Source: Jongsikchunia kroppenstedtii DSM 45133 (lineage in GTDB: Bacteria > Actinomycetota > Actinomycetes > Mycobacteriales > Mycobacteriaceae). From it: a stretch of 64,000 bases of DNA. The notes beneath the pieces were generated by a model. The model made no database searches and was not told the DNA's origin. It worked only from the letters and a program-made list of their open reading frames with translations. Made by a program: the position numbers and the translations under genes. This document shows, in pieces, positions 7,304-17,048 of this stretch. Where the stretch lies: the NCBI RefSeq assembly GCF_000380485.1, contig NZ_AQYG01000048.1:248001-312000 (forward strand), given 5' to 3'. The stretch's first letter is position 1. Each line of letters begins with the position of its first letter.

Positions 7304-9160
7304 TTGCCGTTGTACCGCAGCTCTGTCGCTGCAGCGAAGTCAGCGATCGAAGCCGATCAGTTGACGGAGCTGCTGATTGAGCAGTATCGCTATCATGTGG
7401 CTGCCAATCCGTCACCGAGCGAAGTTCGATCGTGGGACCGAAGCATTCGTGTTCTGGTGGATGACCTTGTGTCGGCGGGGCTTTCGGAATCCGAGATTCT
7501 TCTCGAGTATCAACTTCCACTTAGCAGTAGGCGCGTAGACGCGATTGTGTGCGGGCTCCATCCGAGAACCGGCGACCCGTCCTATGTCGTTGTCGAGCTG
7601 AAGCAGTGGACTGACGCGACCCTGGTCGACGGGGCGCCCGATGTGGTCAGGGTCGCCAACGCTCGGGGAGATCGGCTTCACCCGATTGCTCAGGTGGAAC
7701 GATACTGCGAGTACCTTGCAGACTTTCTTGCATCGCTCCAGGGGTCGGCCAAGCAGCTGCACGGTGTCGCGTACCTTCACAACGCCACAGACCGGGATGT
7801 CGAAGAATTGCGACTCCGAGGTGAGACCGATCATGGGCGTCTGTTCACCGGGCAGCGCCGCGGTGAATTCGTTGACTTCTTGAAGTCGAAACTGCGAGTC
7901 GGCGCGGGCGTGGCCGCGGCGGATGAGCTTCTGAATTCAGCTGTGCGGCCGTCGAAGCAGTTGATGGAGCTTGCTGCCGAGGAGGTGCAGCGGCGCGAAC
8001 AGTTTATTCTTCTGGACGAGCAACAAGTCGCGTATCAGATGGTGATGCGGGCCGTGGAGAAGTCCATGCGCGGATCCCGCAAGCAAGTCATCGTCATCTC
8101 TGGAGGGCCAGGTTCCGGCAAGTCGGTGATTGCGCTGAGCCTGCTGGGCGAGCTTGCCAGGCAGGGGCGAACGGCGTTGCATGCCACCGGATCATCGGCA
8201 TTCACGAATTCCCTTCGGAAGATTGCCGCCTGGCGATCGCCGCGCGTCAGGAAGATGTTCGTGTTCTGCAATTCGTTCATAGACGCAGAGCCCAACGCGA
8301 TCGATACCCTAATCGTTGATGAGGCCCATCGAATCCGCGAAACGTCCAACAATCGGTATACAAAGGCGTCGTTGCGCACTGGCCGTCCTCAGGTTGAGGA
8401 ACTCATTGAGGCTGCTCGTGTACCGGTGTTCTTGCTCGACGAGCACCAAGTCGTTCGCCCCAACGAGGTCGGGACGGTGAGTGAGATCGAGTCGGCGGCC
8501 GCTCGACTCGATTGCGAGGTCGTACCTGTCAACCTGAACGATCAGTTTCGGTGTGGCGGCAGCCGGGTATTCGAGGACTGGGTCTTGCGGTTACTAGGGT
8601 TGAGCGTAGGTGGTCCGGTGCCCTGGGAGGGGGATGAAAACTTCGTACTAGACGTTGCCGATGGGCCGTCGCCGATGGAGGAGACGCTGCGCATCAGGCT
8701 CAACGAGGGCTATTCGGCACGCATCGCAGCGGGCTACTGCTGGAAGTGGAGCAAGGAACCTGCGCCGGATGGCACTCTCCGTGGCGATGTTGTTGTCGGT
8801 GATTGGCAGCGTCCCTGGAATAACCCTAAGGACAGCTCAGCTGCAGGCGCGCCGGCGCGGTCGTTCTGGGCCACCGATCCGGCCGGGTTTGGTCAGGTTG
8901 GATGTGTCTATACGGCACAGGGTTTCGAGTACGACTATGGCGGTGTGATCATGGGACCAGACCTCGTTTGGCGCACCGATCACTGGGAGGCTCGCCCAGA
9001 GTTCAGCCAAGACTCTCAGGTGAAGAAGGCCGACCTGCAATCGTTCGACCGCGCTGTCCGCAACACGTACAAGGTTCTGTTGACGCGAGCAATGCGCGGA
9101 ATGGCTTTGTACTCAACTGATTCGGAGACCCAGCGGCTGCTGCATAGTCTGATCAGCTGA
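7304..9160 (+). CDS. Nuclease-helicase: PD-(D/E)XK-like N-terminus plus DUF2075 helicase
   Basis: A 618-residue two-part protein. Residues ~70-105 carry a restriction-like nuclease pattern: D79 in RRVDAIV, then a strand ending E98-L-K100. Residues ~240-618 form a superfamily 1-like helicase of the DUF2075 (Schlafen group 3-like) type: Walker A GGPGSGKS (267-274), Walker B LIVDEAH (D339-E340), a TAQGFEYDY motif and an arginine-finger segment LLTRAMRG. The TTG start gives MPLYRSS, the usual family beginning, with GGAG at 7295-7298. GC is lower than in the neighbours (hand counts 32/60 at 7681-7740 and 34/60 at 8281-8340, against 44/60 at 9481-9540), suggesting horizontal acquisition. Such proteins are often found in anti-phage loci; that role is inference. 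Confidence 0.82.
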   Translation: MPLYRSSVAAAKSAIEADQLTELLIEQYRYHVAANPSPSEVRSWDRSIRVLVDDLVSAGLSESEILLEYQLPLSSRRVDAIVCGLHPRTGDPSYVVVELKQWTDATLVDGAPDVVRVANARGDRLHPIAQVERYCEYLADFLASLQGSAKQLHGVAYLHNATDRDVEELRLRGETDHGRLFTGQRRGEFVDFLKSKLRVGAGVAAADELLNSAVRPSKQLMELAAEEVQRREQFILLDEQQVAYQMVMRAVEKSMRGSRKQVIVISGGPGSGKSVIALSLLGELARQGRTALHATGSSAFTNSLRKIAAWRSPRVRKMFVFCNSFIDAEPNAIDTLIVDEAHRIRETSNNRYTKASLRTGRPQVEELIEAARVPVFLLDEHQVVRPNEVGTVSEIESAAARLDCEVVPVNLNDQFRCGGSRVFEDWVLRLLGLSVGGPVPWEGDENFVLDVADGPSPMEETLRIRLNEGYSARIAAGYCWKWSKEPAPDGTLRGDVVVGDWQRPWNNPKDSSAAGAPARSFWATDPAGFGQVGCVYTAQGFEYDYGGVIMGPDLVWRTDHWEARPEFSQDSQVKKADLQSFDRAVRNTYKVLLTRAMRGMALYSTDSETQRLLHSLIS

Positions 9161-9259
9161 GGCCTGTAGCTGTTTGCAATTTGGCATCTTGGATGTGGTC
9201 GATGTCGCAATCGTGCCGGAACGAGGTTTGCGTAGCCGGTCCCGGCAGCTTGCACGGGT

Positions 9260-9302
9260 ACAGGTACGCCCGCGTATCACATAGATCCGCGGACGTACCT
9301 GT
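9260..9302. terminator. Bidirectional terminator hairpin between convergent genes
   Basis: A 15-bp stem with one mismatch (9260-9274 against 9288-9302) and a 13-base AT-richer loop, between the stop of the helicase (+) and the stop of the thiolase-like gene (-). Confidence 0.7.
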
Positions 9303-9312
9303 GTGGCACCGT

Positions 9313-10515
9313 CTAGCGCGCGACAACCACCGATGATCCGTGACCGAAGAGGCCCTGGTTCGCGGTGACGCCGACTTTGGCGCCCTCGACCTGCCGGCCG
9401 GTCGCCTGACCCTTGAGCTGCCAGTTCAGCTCGCAGACCTGGGCGATGGCCTGGGCCGGGATGGCCTCACCGAAGCACGCCAGGCCGCCGGATGCGTTGA
9501 CGGGCACCTTGCCGCCGATGGTGGTGGCGCCCGAACGCAGCAGCTGCTCGCCCTCGCCCTTGGCGCACAGGCCGAGGTGCTCGTACCAGTCGAGCTCTAG
9601 CGCGGTCGAGAGGTCGTAAACCTCTGCGAGGCTGACATCTTCCGGCCCGATGCCGGCCTCGGCGTACGCGGCGTCGAGGATCTGGTCCTTGAAGACGCGT
9701 TCCGGCGCGGCGACCGCAGCGGTGGAATCCGTTGCGATGTCCGGCAATTCCGGAAGATGCTGCGGGTACTGCGGCGTGACCGTGCTGATCGCACGCACCG
9801 ACGGCACACCCTCGAGCGATCCGAGATGCTTCTCGGCGAACGACTTCGACGCCACGATCAGTGCCGCGGCACCGTCCGAGGTCGCGCAGATATCCAACTG
9901 CCGCAACGGATCTGCGACCACCGGGCTGGCGAACACGTCTTCCGGCGTGGCCTCCTTGTGGTAGCGCGCGTACGGGTTGTTCAGACCGTGCCGCGAGTTC
10001 TTCACCTTCACCTGGGCGAAATCCTCGGACGTGGCGCCGTACAGATCCATGCGACGACGCGCCAGCAGTGCGAAGTACACCGGGTTCATCGCACCGATCA
10101 GGTGGAAGCGCTGCCAGTCGGGATCGTTCTTGCGCTCACCGCCGACGGGAGCGAAGGCGCCCTTCGGGGTGGTGTCGGCGCCGATGACCAGTGCGACGTC
10201 GCAGAATCCGGCGAGGATCTGGGCGCGGGCGCTCTGCAGCGCCTGCGACCCACTCGCGCACGCGGCGTAGCTCGACGACACGGGCACGCCGTTCCAGCCC
10301 AGCTTCTGGGCGAACGTCGAGCCGGCGATGAAGCCGGGGTAGCCGTTGCGGATGGTGTCGGCGCCGGCGACCAGCTGAATCTGCTGCCAGTCGAGGCCGG
10401 CCTCGGCCAGTGCGGCACGAGCGGCGATCACGCCATACTCGGTGAAGTCCTTGCCCCATTTGCCCCACGGGTGCATACCCGCGCCAAGGATGTACAGGGG
10501 TTCTGGTGCGCTCAC
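9313..10515 (-). CDS. Thiolase-like lipid-transfer protein (Rv1627c type)
   Basis: A 400-residue member of the thiolase superfamily, subgroup of sterol-carrier/lipid-transfer thiolases, corresponding to Rv1627c. The nucleophilic cysteine is C86 in SSYAACASGSQ; the C-terminal GHGSS loop replaces the classical CxG motif, and NASGG precedes the second half of the fold. Proteins of this subgroup often act in sterol or fatty acyl-CoA degradation as hydrolases, aldolases or lyases, together with a DUF35 partner. The overlapping upstream DUF35 gene supports a two-subunit enzyme. The reaction cannot be fixed from sequence. Confidence 0.87.
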   Translation of the reverse strand: MSAPEPLYILGAGMHPWGKWGKDFTEYGVIAARAALAEAGLDWQQIQLVAGADTIRNGYPGFIAGSTFAQKLGWNGVPVSSSYAACASGSQALQSARAQILAGFCDVALVIGADTTPKGAFAPVGGERKNDPDWQRFHLIGAMNPVYFALLARRRMDLYGATSEDFAQVKVKNSRHGLNNPYARYHKEATPEDVFASPVVADPLRQLDICATSDGAAALIVASKSFAEKHLGSLEGVPSVRAISTVTPQYPQHLPELPDIATDSTAAVAAPERVFKDQILDAAYAEAGIGPEDVSLAEVYDLSTALELDWYEHLGLCAKGEGEQLLRSGATTIGGKVPVNASGGLACFGEAIPAQAIAQVCELNWQLKGQATGRQVEGAKVGVTANQGLFGHGSSVVVAR

Positions 10516-10955
10516 TTCGCGATCCTCCAGGCGTATACCTCGCGCACCACACCGTCATCGTCGGTGTAGAGCGGCATCGTGGTCAGTTCCATCTCCATGC
10601 CGACCTTCAGATCGGCGGCCAGCGTGCCCTCGACGACCTTGGCCAGCACGATCAGACCCTCGTCGGCGAGCTCGACGGCCGCGAGTGCAAACGGCTCGAA
10701 CGGGTCCTGCGCGGGGTAGGGCGGGGGTGGCGGATAACGGTTCTCGGTGTAGCTCCACACCTTGCCGCGACGCGACAGCGCGACCGGCTCCAGCACATCG
10801 CTGGTGCAGGCGGGGTTCGGGCAGTTGTTGGCTCGCGGCGGGAAGACGTACGTCCCGCAGGCCGGGCATTTCGCGCCGATCAGGTGGGGGTTACCGGCAT
10901 CGTCGGTTTCCCACCAGCCGTCGACAGCAGGCTGGGTATTGGTTGTGGCTGACAC
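10512..10955 (-). CDS. DUF35 OB-fold / zinc-ribbon acyl-CoA-associated protein (Rv1628c type)
   Basis: A 147-residue protein with a rubredoxin-like zinc ribbon (C30-x2-C33 and C45-x4-C50) followed by an OB-fold (WSYTENRYPPP, then GLIVLAKVVEG). DUF35 proteins pair with thiolase-like partners and form the acyl-CoA-binding side of the complex; in some sterol aldolases the DUF35 subunit is essential. Its stop overlaps the start of the thiolase-like gene by 4 bases (ATGA), so the two are translationally coupled as in mycobacteria. Confidence 0.87.
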   Translation of the reverse strand: MSATTNTQPAVDGWWETDDAGNPHLIGAKCPACGTYVFPPRANNCPNPACTSDVLEPVALSRRGKVWSYTENRYPPPPPYPAQDPFEPFALAAVELADEGLIVLAKVVEGTLAADLKVGMEMELTTMPLYTDDDGVVREVYAWRIAK

Positions 10956-11028
10956 CCGCTCACATTAACCCGACGGGGTTGGCCGATCTAGAACGTGTTC
11001 CAGTCTTCGGGACCGCAGCGCTCCGGCG

Positions 11029-11628
11029 CTACGGCGTGTTGATCCAATTGAGGACCGCTTGTCCGGCAAGCGGGTCGCCCTGGTTGATCCCGATGGCCGC
11101 GCCGATCCCGGCACCGACCCCGGCGCCCCAGATGCAGCCGACGATCACTGCGCAGCCCACGATCAGGCCGACCAGTGCGCCCACAGCGGCCGCGACACCG
11201 CCGCCACGGTTCCAGCCGTTGTTGATGTGCCAGATCATCTTGTTGTAGGCGTCGTCCTTCGCGGCTGCCGGGTGCAGGCCCAGCGCGATGGCGGCGCGGC
11301 TCTGCGGCGTGATGGTCGGCGTGAAGGTGGCACGAGTGCGGCTCGCGTCGACGTTGACCCGGAGCGGCACCGAGACCCCGTTGAGTGAAACCGATTGGGA
11401 GACATGATCGATGGTGCGGCCGGTCGAGTCCACGACCGTCAGGACGTTGCCGCGACTTACGAAAGCGGCGTTCTTCAACGTCGAGACGATGGAACCGTTG
11501 GGCGAGGTGGCAGTGTATTGCGTGGCCGGCCCGGTCGACGCCGCGGCGTAAGACGCGCCGAACACGATGACCAAGGCCGCGATGGTCGTCGATGCGACGG
11601 CCAGTACGGACATTCTCAGTAGTTTCAT
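11029..11628 (-). CDS. Exported glycine-rich hypothetical protein
   Basis: A 199-residue protein with an N-terminal signal-like hydrophobic segment (MSVLAVASTTIAALVIVFGASYAAAS), a soluble middle part with a WHINNGWNRGGG motif, and a C-terminal hydrophobic stretch of alternating small residues (GALVGLIVGCAVIVGCIWGAGVGAGIGAAIG). The last has GxxxG/glycine-zipper spacing typical of pore-forming or tightly packed membrane helices. I start at the ATG with GGAGGG 6-11 bases upstream; the longer frame reading antisense through the tRNA is rejected. Function unknown; an envelope-associated peptide is the most I can infer. Confidence 0.72.
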   Translation of the reverse strand: MKLLRMSVLAVASTTIAALVIVFGASYAAASTGPATQYTATSPNGSIVSTLKNAAFVSRGNVLTVVDSTGRTIDHVSQSVSLNGVSVPLRVNVDASRTRATFTPTITPQSRAAIALGLHPAAAKDDAYNKMIWHINNGWNRGGGVAAAVGALVGLIVGCAVIVGCIWGAGVGAGIGAAIGINQGDPLAGQAVLNWINTP

Positions 11629-11804
11629 GGTGGGCCCTCCCGCTGCGCGTGGATTGCGAAGTTTGTCGCTGGCTGAGACTTTAGCGACACTCACCGTTCC
11701 GCGGAACGCGACTTTCGAATACTGGCGGCCAGGTGTCTGTTGTTCGAATGGCACGGCGGCGCGGAGCACCAGGAGGCGATCATCGGTGGGTCGAGTAGCT
11801 GTTG

Positions 11805-11878
11805 TGCCCCCGGTGAGACTCGAACTCACACTGGACGGGTTTTGAATCCGTTGCCTCTGCCAATTGGGCTACGGGGGC
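11805..11878 (-). tRNA. tRNA-Leu (anticodon CAA)
   Basis: A 74-base cloverleaf on the minus strand: acceptor stem GCCCCCG/CGGGGGC (11872-11878 with 11806-11812), D-arm with GG pair, anticodon loop TTCAAAA giving CAA, T-arm GTGAG-TTCGAGT-CTCAC, discriminator A at 11805, CCA not encoded. The variable loop is short (class I shape), unlike ordinary bacterial leucine tRNAs. The last anticodon-stem pair is an A-C mismatch. M. tuberculosis, as I recall it, also has a tRNA-Leu gene next to pdtaR, so the position is conserved. Confidence 0.85.
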
Positions 11879-11937
11879 GCGCTGGCCAACTGTAGTAGAC
11901 CTCAAAGTCGGCGAGCCAACCGGTATCGTGACCTGCC

Positions 11938-12525
11938 ATGACCGAACCGACCGCTACCGGGCCGACCGTGCTTGTCGCCGAGGACGATTCCCTGATCCGG
12001 ATGGACCTCGTCGAGATGCTGACCGAAGAGGGCTATCAGGTGGTCGGGGAGGCACCCAACGGCCAGGTCGCCGTCGAACTCACCGAGGAGCGCCGGCCGA
12101 ACCTGGTGATCATGGACGTCAAGATGCCCGTCCGCGACGGCATCGACGCCGCCGCCGAGATCGCCAGCAAGCGGCTCGCTCCGGTGGTGATGCTGACCGC
12201 GTTCAGTCAGCGCGAGTTCGTCGAGAAGGCCCGGGATGCGGGCGCGATGGCCTATCTGGTCAAGCCGTTCACCAAGGCCGACCTGGTCCCAGCGATCGAG
12301 CTGGCGGTCAGCCGCTACCAGGAGCTGACCGTCCTCGAACGCGACGTCGCCGATCTCACCGAACGCCTCGAGACCCGCAAGGTCATCGAACGGGCCAAGG
12401 GCATCCTGCAGAAGTCGCAGGGGCTCAGCGAGCCCGAGGCGTTCAAGTGGATCCAGCGCGCCGCCATGGACCGGCGCACCACCATGAAGGCCGTCGCCGA
12501 CGTCGTCATCGAGACGCTCGGCTGA
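11938..12525 (+). CDS. pdtaR: Two-component response regulator with ANTAR RNA-binding domain
   Basis: A 195-residue regulator matching Rv1626 PdtaR. Residues 10-125 are a CheY-like receiver with acidic pocket E15-D16-D17, phosphoacceptor D60 in VIMDVKMP, T87 and K109. Residues ~130-190 are an ANTAR domain (RKVIERAKGILQKSQGLSEPEAFKWIQRAAMDRRTTM), which binds tandem-hairpin RNAs to cause antitermination. It is the partner of the histidine kinase PdtaS, which is not in this window. It is encoded alone, starting 59 bases after the divergent tRNA-Leu. Confidence 0.95.
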   Translation: MTEPTATGPTVLVAEDDSLIRMDLVEMLTEEGYQVVGEAPNGQVAVELTEERRPNLVIMDVKMPVRDGIDAAAEIASKRLAPVVMLTAFSQREFVEKARDAGAMAYLVKPFTKADLVPAIELAVSRYQELTVLERDVADLTERLETRKVIERAKGILQKSQGLSEPEAFKWIQRAAMDRRTTMKAVADVVIETLG

Positions 12526-12720
12526 GCCGGTCGGGTCAGCCCGAGACCTTCGGCTGACGTCCCACGAGCAGGTAGGCCGCGGGCAGCACGCCCGCCGAGT
12601 TGACGACGCTCAGCCCGACGGCCCACAACGGTAGAGCTCCGTCATTCGGCCGGAGCATTTGCGCGACGCGAACGTCGCTTGGTGCGCGATGAACGACCGC
12701 GGGCCCATAAGCTAGGCGCC

Positions 12721-13584
12721 GTGCAGCCGAATGTCCGATTATCCGGAGGGAACGCCGAACCGTCGGCGACCATCGATCCTCCGGCTCCGACTCGGCCGTA
12801 CACATTCGGCGAACTCATCGACATGCCGTTCGGCCTGCTGCAGGCGAACATCAAGACACTCGCCGGCGTCGGCGCCATCGGGCTGGTGGTCGGTGAGGCG
12901 CTGATCCTCGCCATCTCGTCGGTCGTCAGCCTGGCCGGCGGCGGGGGAGACACTCTCGTCCGCGGCACGGTCATCGTCACGGCCGCCATCTATCTCTGGC
13001 TGCTGCGCACTCTCCTGCGTGGGGTAGCGACGACCACCGGGCTGGCCGCGATGGGCGGACGCCGACTGCGGTGGCGCGACGCGCTGGCCGAGGTTCGGGC
13101 GCACGCGGACGCCTTCCTGCGGCACCAGGTGATGTTCACGCTCGTCGGCCTGCCGTTCTTCGCGCTGATCGTGGGAGCCATTCCGTGGCCCGCGCTGATC
13201 CTGACCCTGCCGATCCAGATCTGGCTCGGCCGAATTCGCGCCCGACGATACGTCGCCACCCCCGCCATCTTCGCCGAGAACATCGACTACAAGACCGCGG
13301 TGTGGCGCTCGAAGCTGTTGACCGCGAAGAACGTCGGCCGGCTGACCTGGATCTGGATCGATCATCGGCTGCTGCTCATCCCGGTCGCTTTTCCGCTCTT
13401 CGCGTTTCGTGACAAGTTCAGCATGTTCACCGGCACCGAGCGCTGGGGATCGATCGCGCTGACGGTCGGCGCGGTCATCCTGATCGTCGCCATCGGCGAG
13501 ATCGTCGAGGCGAATACCCGTGTGCTCGCCTACTTCGATACCCGCTGCCGCCGTGAGGGATTCGATATCCGGGTGCCGCGATGA
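12721..13584 (+). CDS. Membrane protein with GPDPase-membrane-domain-like fold, first gene of the MoxR cluster
   Basis: A 287-residue integral membrane protein. The N-terminal soluble start RPYTFGELIDMPFGLLQANIKTLAGV is characteristic of the membrane domain found in some glycerophosphoryl diester phosphodiesterases (without the catalytic part). About four to six hydrophobic helices follow (LAGVGAIGLVVGEALILAI, IVTAAIYLWLL, VMFTLVGLPFFALIVG, IALTVGAVILIVAIGEIV). The GTG start was chosen over an upstream ATG because it begins just before the conserved region. Its stop overlaps the next start (ATGA). It is the first gene of the MoxR/DUF58 operon, which as I recall resembles Rv3690-Rv3695; function unknown. 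Confidence 0.78.
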   Translation: MQPNVRLSGGNAEPSATIDPPAPTRPYTFGELIDMPFGLLQANIKTLAGVGAIGLVVGEALILAISSVVSLAGGGGDTLVRGTVIVTAAIYLWLLRTLLRGVATTTGLAAMGGRRLRWRDALAEVRAHADAFLRHQVMFTLVGLPFFALIVGAIPWPALILTLPIQIWLGRIRARRYVATPAIFAENIDYKTAVWRSKLLTAKNVGRLTWIWIDHRLLLIPVAFPLFAFRDKFSMFTGTERWGSIALTVGAVILIVAIGEIVEANTRVLAYFDTRCRREGFDIRVPR

Positions 13585-14671
13585 AACCTGACGACAAGAT
13601 GACACCTGACGACAAGATTCCGCCGCCGGCGAATCTCGGCCCTGCCCAGGCACATCGAGACCTTGCCGACCAGGCCGCGAATCATGGTGACCTCGATCGC
13701 GCTCTGCGTGAACGCTTTCGCGCGATGATCCGCGCCCTCGAGCAGGGAGGCAGGCTCGCCACTCGTCGCTCCCGAACGGCCGACGAGACTGTCGACGACA
13801 CCACCGCGGTTCTGCCGCCCGAGGCGCATTCCGGAATGGAGCCGGCCGCACGTGCCTTCGATGAGGTCGTCTACGGTGGCCGCGCCGCGAGCGACGCCGA
13901 CTACCTGCAGCTCGATCAGCTCGATCGATACTCGCGCGGCGCCCCGCCCCCCGCGCCGGAGACCGTGGAGGTCGACGAAGAAGCACCCGCACCGCGCCGC
14001 GAGACACCGGACTGGCTGCGTGACAAGCGGATCTGGCTCGGTGTCGCCACGGTGCTCCTCGTCGCACTCGCCGCGATCCTGCTGAGCCAGCTCTCGTCGT
14101 GCTCGGCACCCAACGCTCCGCACCATCCGAACCCGCCGACGACCAGCGAGCGCCCGACGACCAGCCCGCCCACGACGACGCAGCCGCCGACGTCGTCGCC
14201 CCGACGCAGCGAGCCGCCCCGGGAGCAGCCCCGCGGCGACGGAGGTCAGCGCTCGATCTTCAGCGATATGTCGGCGCCGGCCGCAACCGCTTTCGCGCTG
14301 CTGGTCGTGACCGCAGCCCTGGTCGTCTGGTGGCGTGCCCGCCGACGCGGCACTCTCGTCGCCGAGCCGATGCCGGTCGAGGTGCGTGCCGACGAACTGC
14401 TCGAGGGCCAGGCCGGGCTGTATCGCCGCGCCAATGATCCGGGGCATGTGGCCCAGAAGCTCAGGGCCGCAACGCTGCGCCGCATCCGCCCCGGACTCGG
14501 AGTGCGCTCGGACGCCAGTCATGAACAGCTCGTCGCTGCGATCGCGGCGCGCACCGGCATCCCGGCCGCGCAGGTCGGTCAGACCCTGTACGCACCCGTC
14601 GCCGACGTCGCCGGACTCGACCGCGTCGTCGCCGAACTCGACTATCTGGAAGCTTCCACAGGAGGGAACCG

Positions 14672-14675
<4 letters not shown>
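13581..14675 (+). CDS. DUF4129-DUF4350 fusion membrane protein
   Basis: A 364-residue protein that joins two families usually encoded separately in this operon. Residues ~20-120 are DUF4129 (AHRDLADQAANHGDLDRALRE, ending RAFDEVVYGG). A TM segment lies at 151-171, a Pro/Thr/Ser-rich linker at ~176-225, and a second TM at 233-252. Residues ~258-364 resemble the C-terminal part of DUF4350 (EPMPVEVRADELLEGQAGLYRR, then an LRAATLRR helix). The globular middle of DUF4350 appears to be replaced by the external linker. Overlaps both neighbours by 4 bases. Probably a membrane adaptor of the MoxR ATPase/DUF58 machine; this is inference from context. Confidence 0.75.
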
Positions 14676-15673
<998 letters not shown>

Positions 15674-15675
15674 CC

Positions 15676-16980
15676 GTGGTTGTCTCGGGACGACTGGCCG
15701 GTGTGGCCGCCGCGATCGCGGCGGTCTGCTTCGGCATTGCATTCGTCCTGCCGGCATGGGCGGCGATCGCCCTCGGCCTCGTCCTGCTGGTGGCGGTCGT
15801 CGCGATCGACACCCTGCGTATCGCGCCGATCGACGGTCTGCAGTTCGCCCGCGACGCGATGACGGTGGTGCGCCAGGGGAATTCGGCGACAGTCACGCTG
15901 TCGGTCACCAATGCCGGCGGCGCCACCATCACCGGTGAGCTCTGGGAGGACTGGCCCGACTCGGTGCGGCAGTCCGTCCACCATCACCGATTCACCCTGG
16001 CGCCCCACACCGTTGTCCGGATGCGGACCATCGTGACGCCGGCGCATCGCGGTGACCGCGACGCGGGGCCGATCACCATCCGCAGCTTCGGGCCGCTCGG
16101 CCTGGTCGGCTGGCAGTTCACCCGTGACGTGCCGGCCACCGTCCGCGCGTTGCCGCCCTTCCGCAGCGAGAAGCAGTTGCGCTCGAAGGTGAAACTGCTG
16201 CAGCACCTGGAAGGCCGCAGCCTCACCGACATTCGCGGCGCGGGCAGCGAATTCGACTCGTATCGCGAGTACGTCGTCGGCGACGATGTGCGGGCCATCG
16301 ATTGGCGCGCCACCGCCCGATCGAACGACGTCATCGTGAAAACCTGGCGCCCCGAACGTAATCGCAGCGTGCTGCTGCTCCTCGACACCGGCCGAACCTC
16401 GGCGGCGCTCGTGGGGGACGGCACGCGGCTGGATGCGTCCATCGAGGCGGCACTGCTGCTCGGCGGTATCGCGGCCGAGGCTGGGGACACCGTGTCGCTG
16501 TTGGCCTTCGACCGCGAGGTCAGGGCGGAGGTGCGGGGCACCAGCGGGTCACGCCTGCAGTCGCGGCTGATGCACGGACTGTCGTCGGTGGTGCCCCGGC
16601 AGGTCGACGCCGACTGCGCGGCAATGGTGCGTGCCGCCATCACCCGGACCCCGCGTCGCGGGCTCGTCGTGTGGTTCACCGCCCTCGACGGCGCGATGGC
16701 CGAAGAAAACCTGCTTCCGGCGTTGCCGCCGTTGCTGAATCGGCAGCGGGTCATGTTCGTATCGGTCGCGGATCCGGCGATCGCCGACGCGGCTGCCGAA
16801 CGCGGCAGTCTCGCGGATATCTACACCGCGGCGGCCGCCGAGTCGGTGCTCGCCGAGCGGGCACTGGTGCAGACGACGTTGCGGCGCAAGGGCGCGAAGG
16901 TGGTCAGCGCCCGACCGGAACTGTTGGCATCGGCGCTGGCGGATGAATATCTGGACCTCAAACAGACGGCGCAGATGTGA
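15676..16980 (+). CDS. DUF58 protein, MoxR partner
   Basis: A 434-residue DUF58 protein. Two N-terminal TM helices (LAGVAAAIAAVCFGIAFVL and WAAIALGLVLLVAVVAI) anchor a beta-rich region. The family hallmark GSEFDSYREYVVGDDVRAIDWRA is followed by a von Willebrand-like segment with VLLLLDTGRTS in the metal-site position. The MIDAS-type pattern is D-T-G, not canonical D-x-S-x-S. The start is the GTG 2 bases after the moxR stop; the frame is open further upstream but overlaps moxR entirely. The 3' end lies in a 15-bp tandem repeat that includes the stop codon. Confidence 0.88.
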   Translation: MVVSGRLAGVAAAIAAVCFGIAFVLPAWAAIALGLVLLVAVVAIDTLRIAPIDGLQFARDAMTVVRQGNSATVTLSVTNAGGATITGELWEDWPDSVRQSVHHHRFTLAPHTVVRMRTIVTPAHRGDRDAGPITIRSFGPLGLVGWQFTRDVPATVRALPPFRSEKQLRSKVKLLQHLEGRSLTDIRGAGSEFDSYREYVVGDDVRAIDWRATARSNDVIVKTWRPERNRSVLLLLDTGRTSAALVGDGTRLDASIEAALLLGGIAAEAGDTVSLLAFDREVRAEVRGTSGSRLQSRLMHGLSSVVPRQVDADCAAMVRAAITRTPRRGLVVWFTALDGAMAEENLLPALPPLLNRQRVMFVSVADPAIADAAAERGSLADIYTAAAAESVLAERALVQTTLRRKGAKVVSARPELLASALADEYLDLKQTAQM

Positions 16981-17025
16981 CGCGGGCAGATGTGACGCGG
17001 GCAGATGTCATGCGGGCAGATCTGG
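16971..17025 (+). repeat. 15-bp tandem repeat across the DUF58 stop codon
   Basis: The unit gcagatgtgacgcgg occurs at 16971-16985 and 16986-17000, then with two changes at 17001-17015, followed by a partial fourth copy (gcagat). The TGA stop of the DUF58 gene lies in the first unit and is repeated in frame in the second. Looks like recent replication slippage. Confidence 0.85.
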
Positions 17026-17048
17026 ACCGGCCGGCTGTGGTAACGCCG

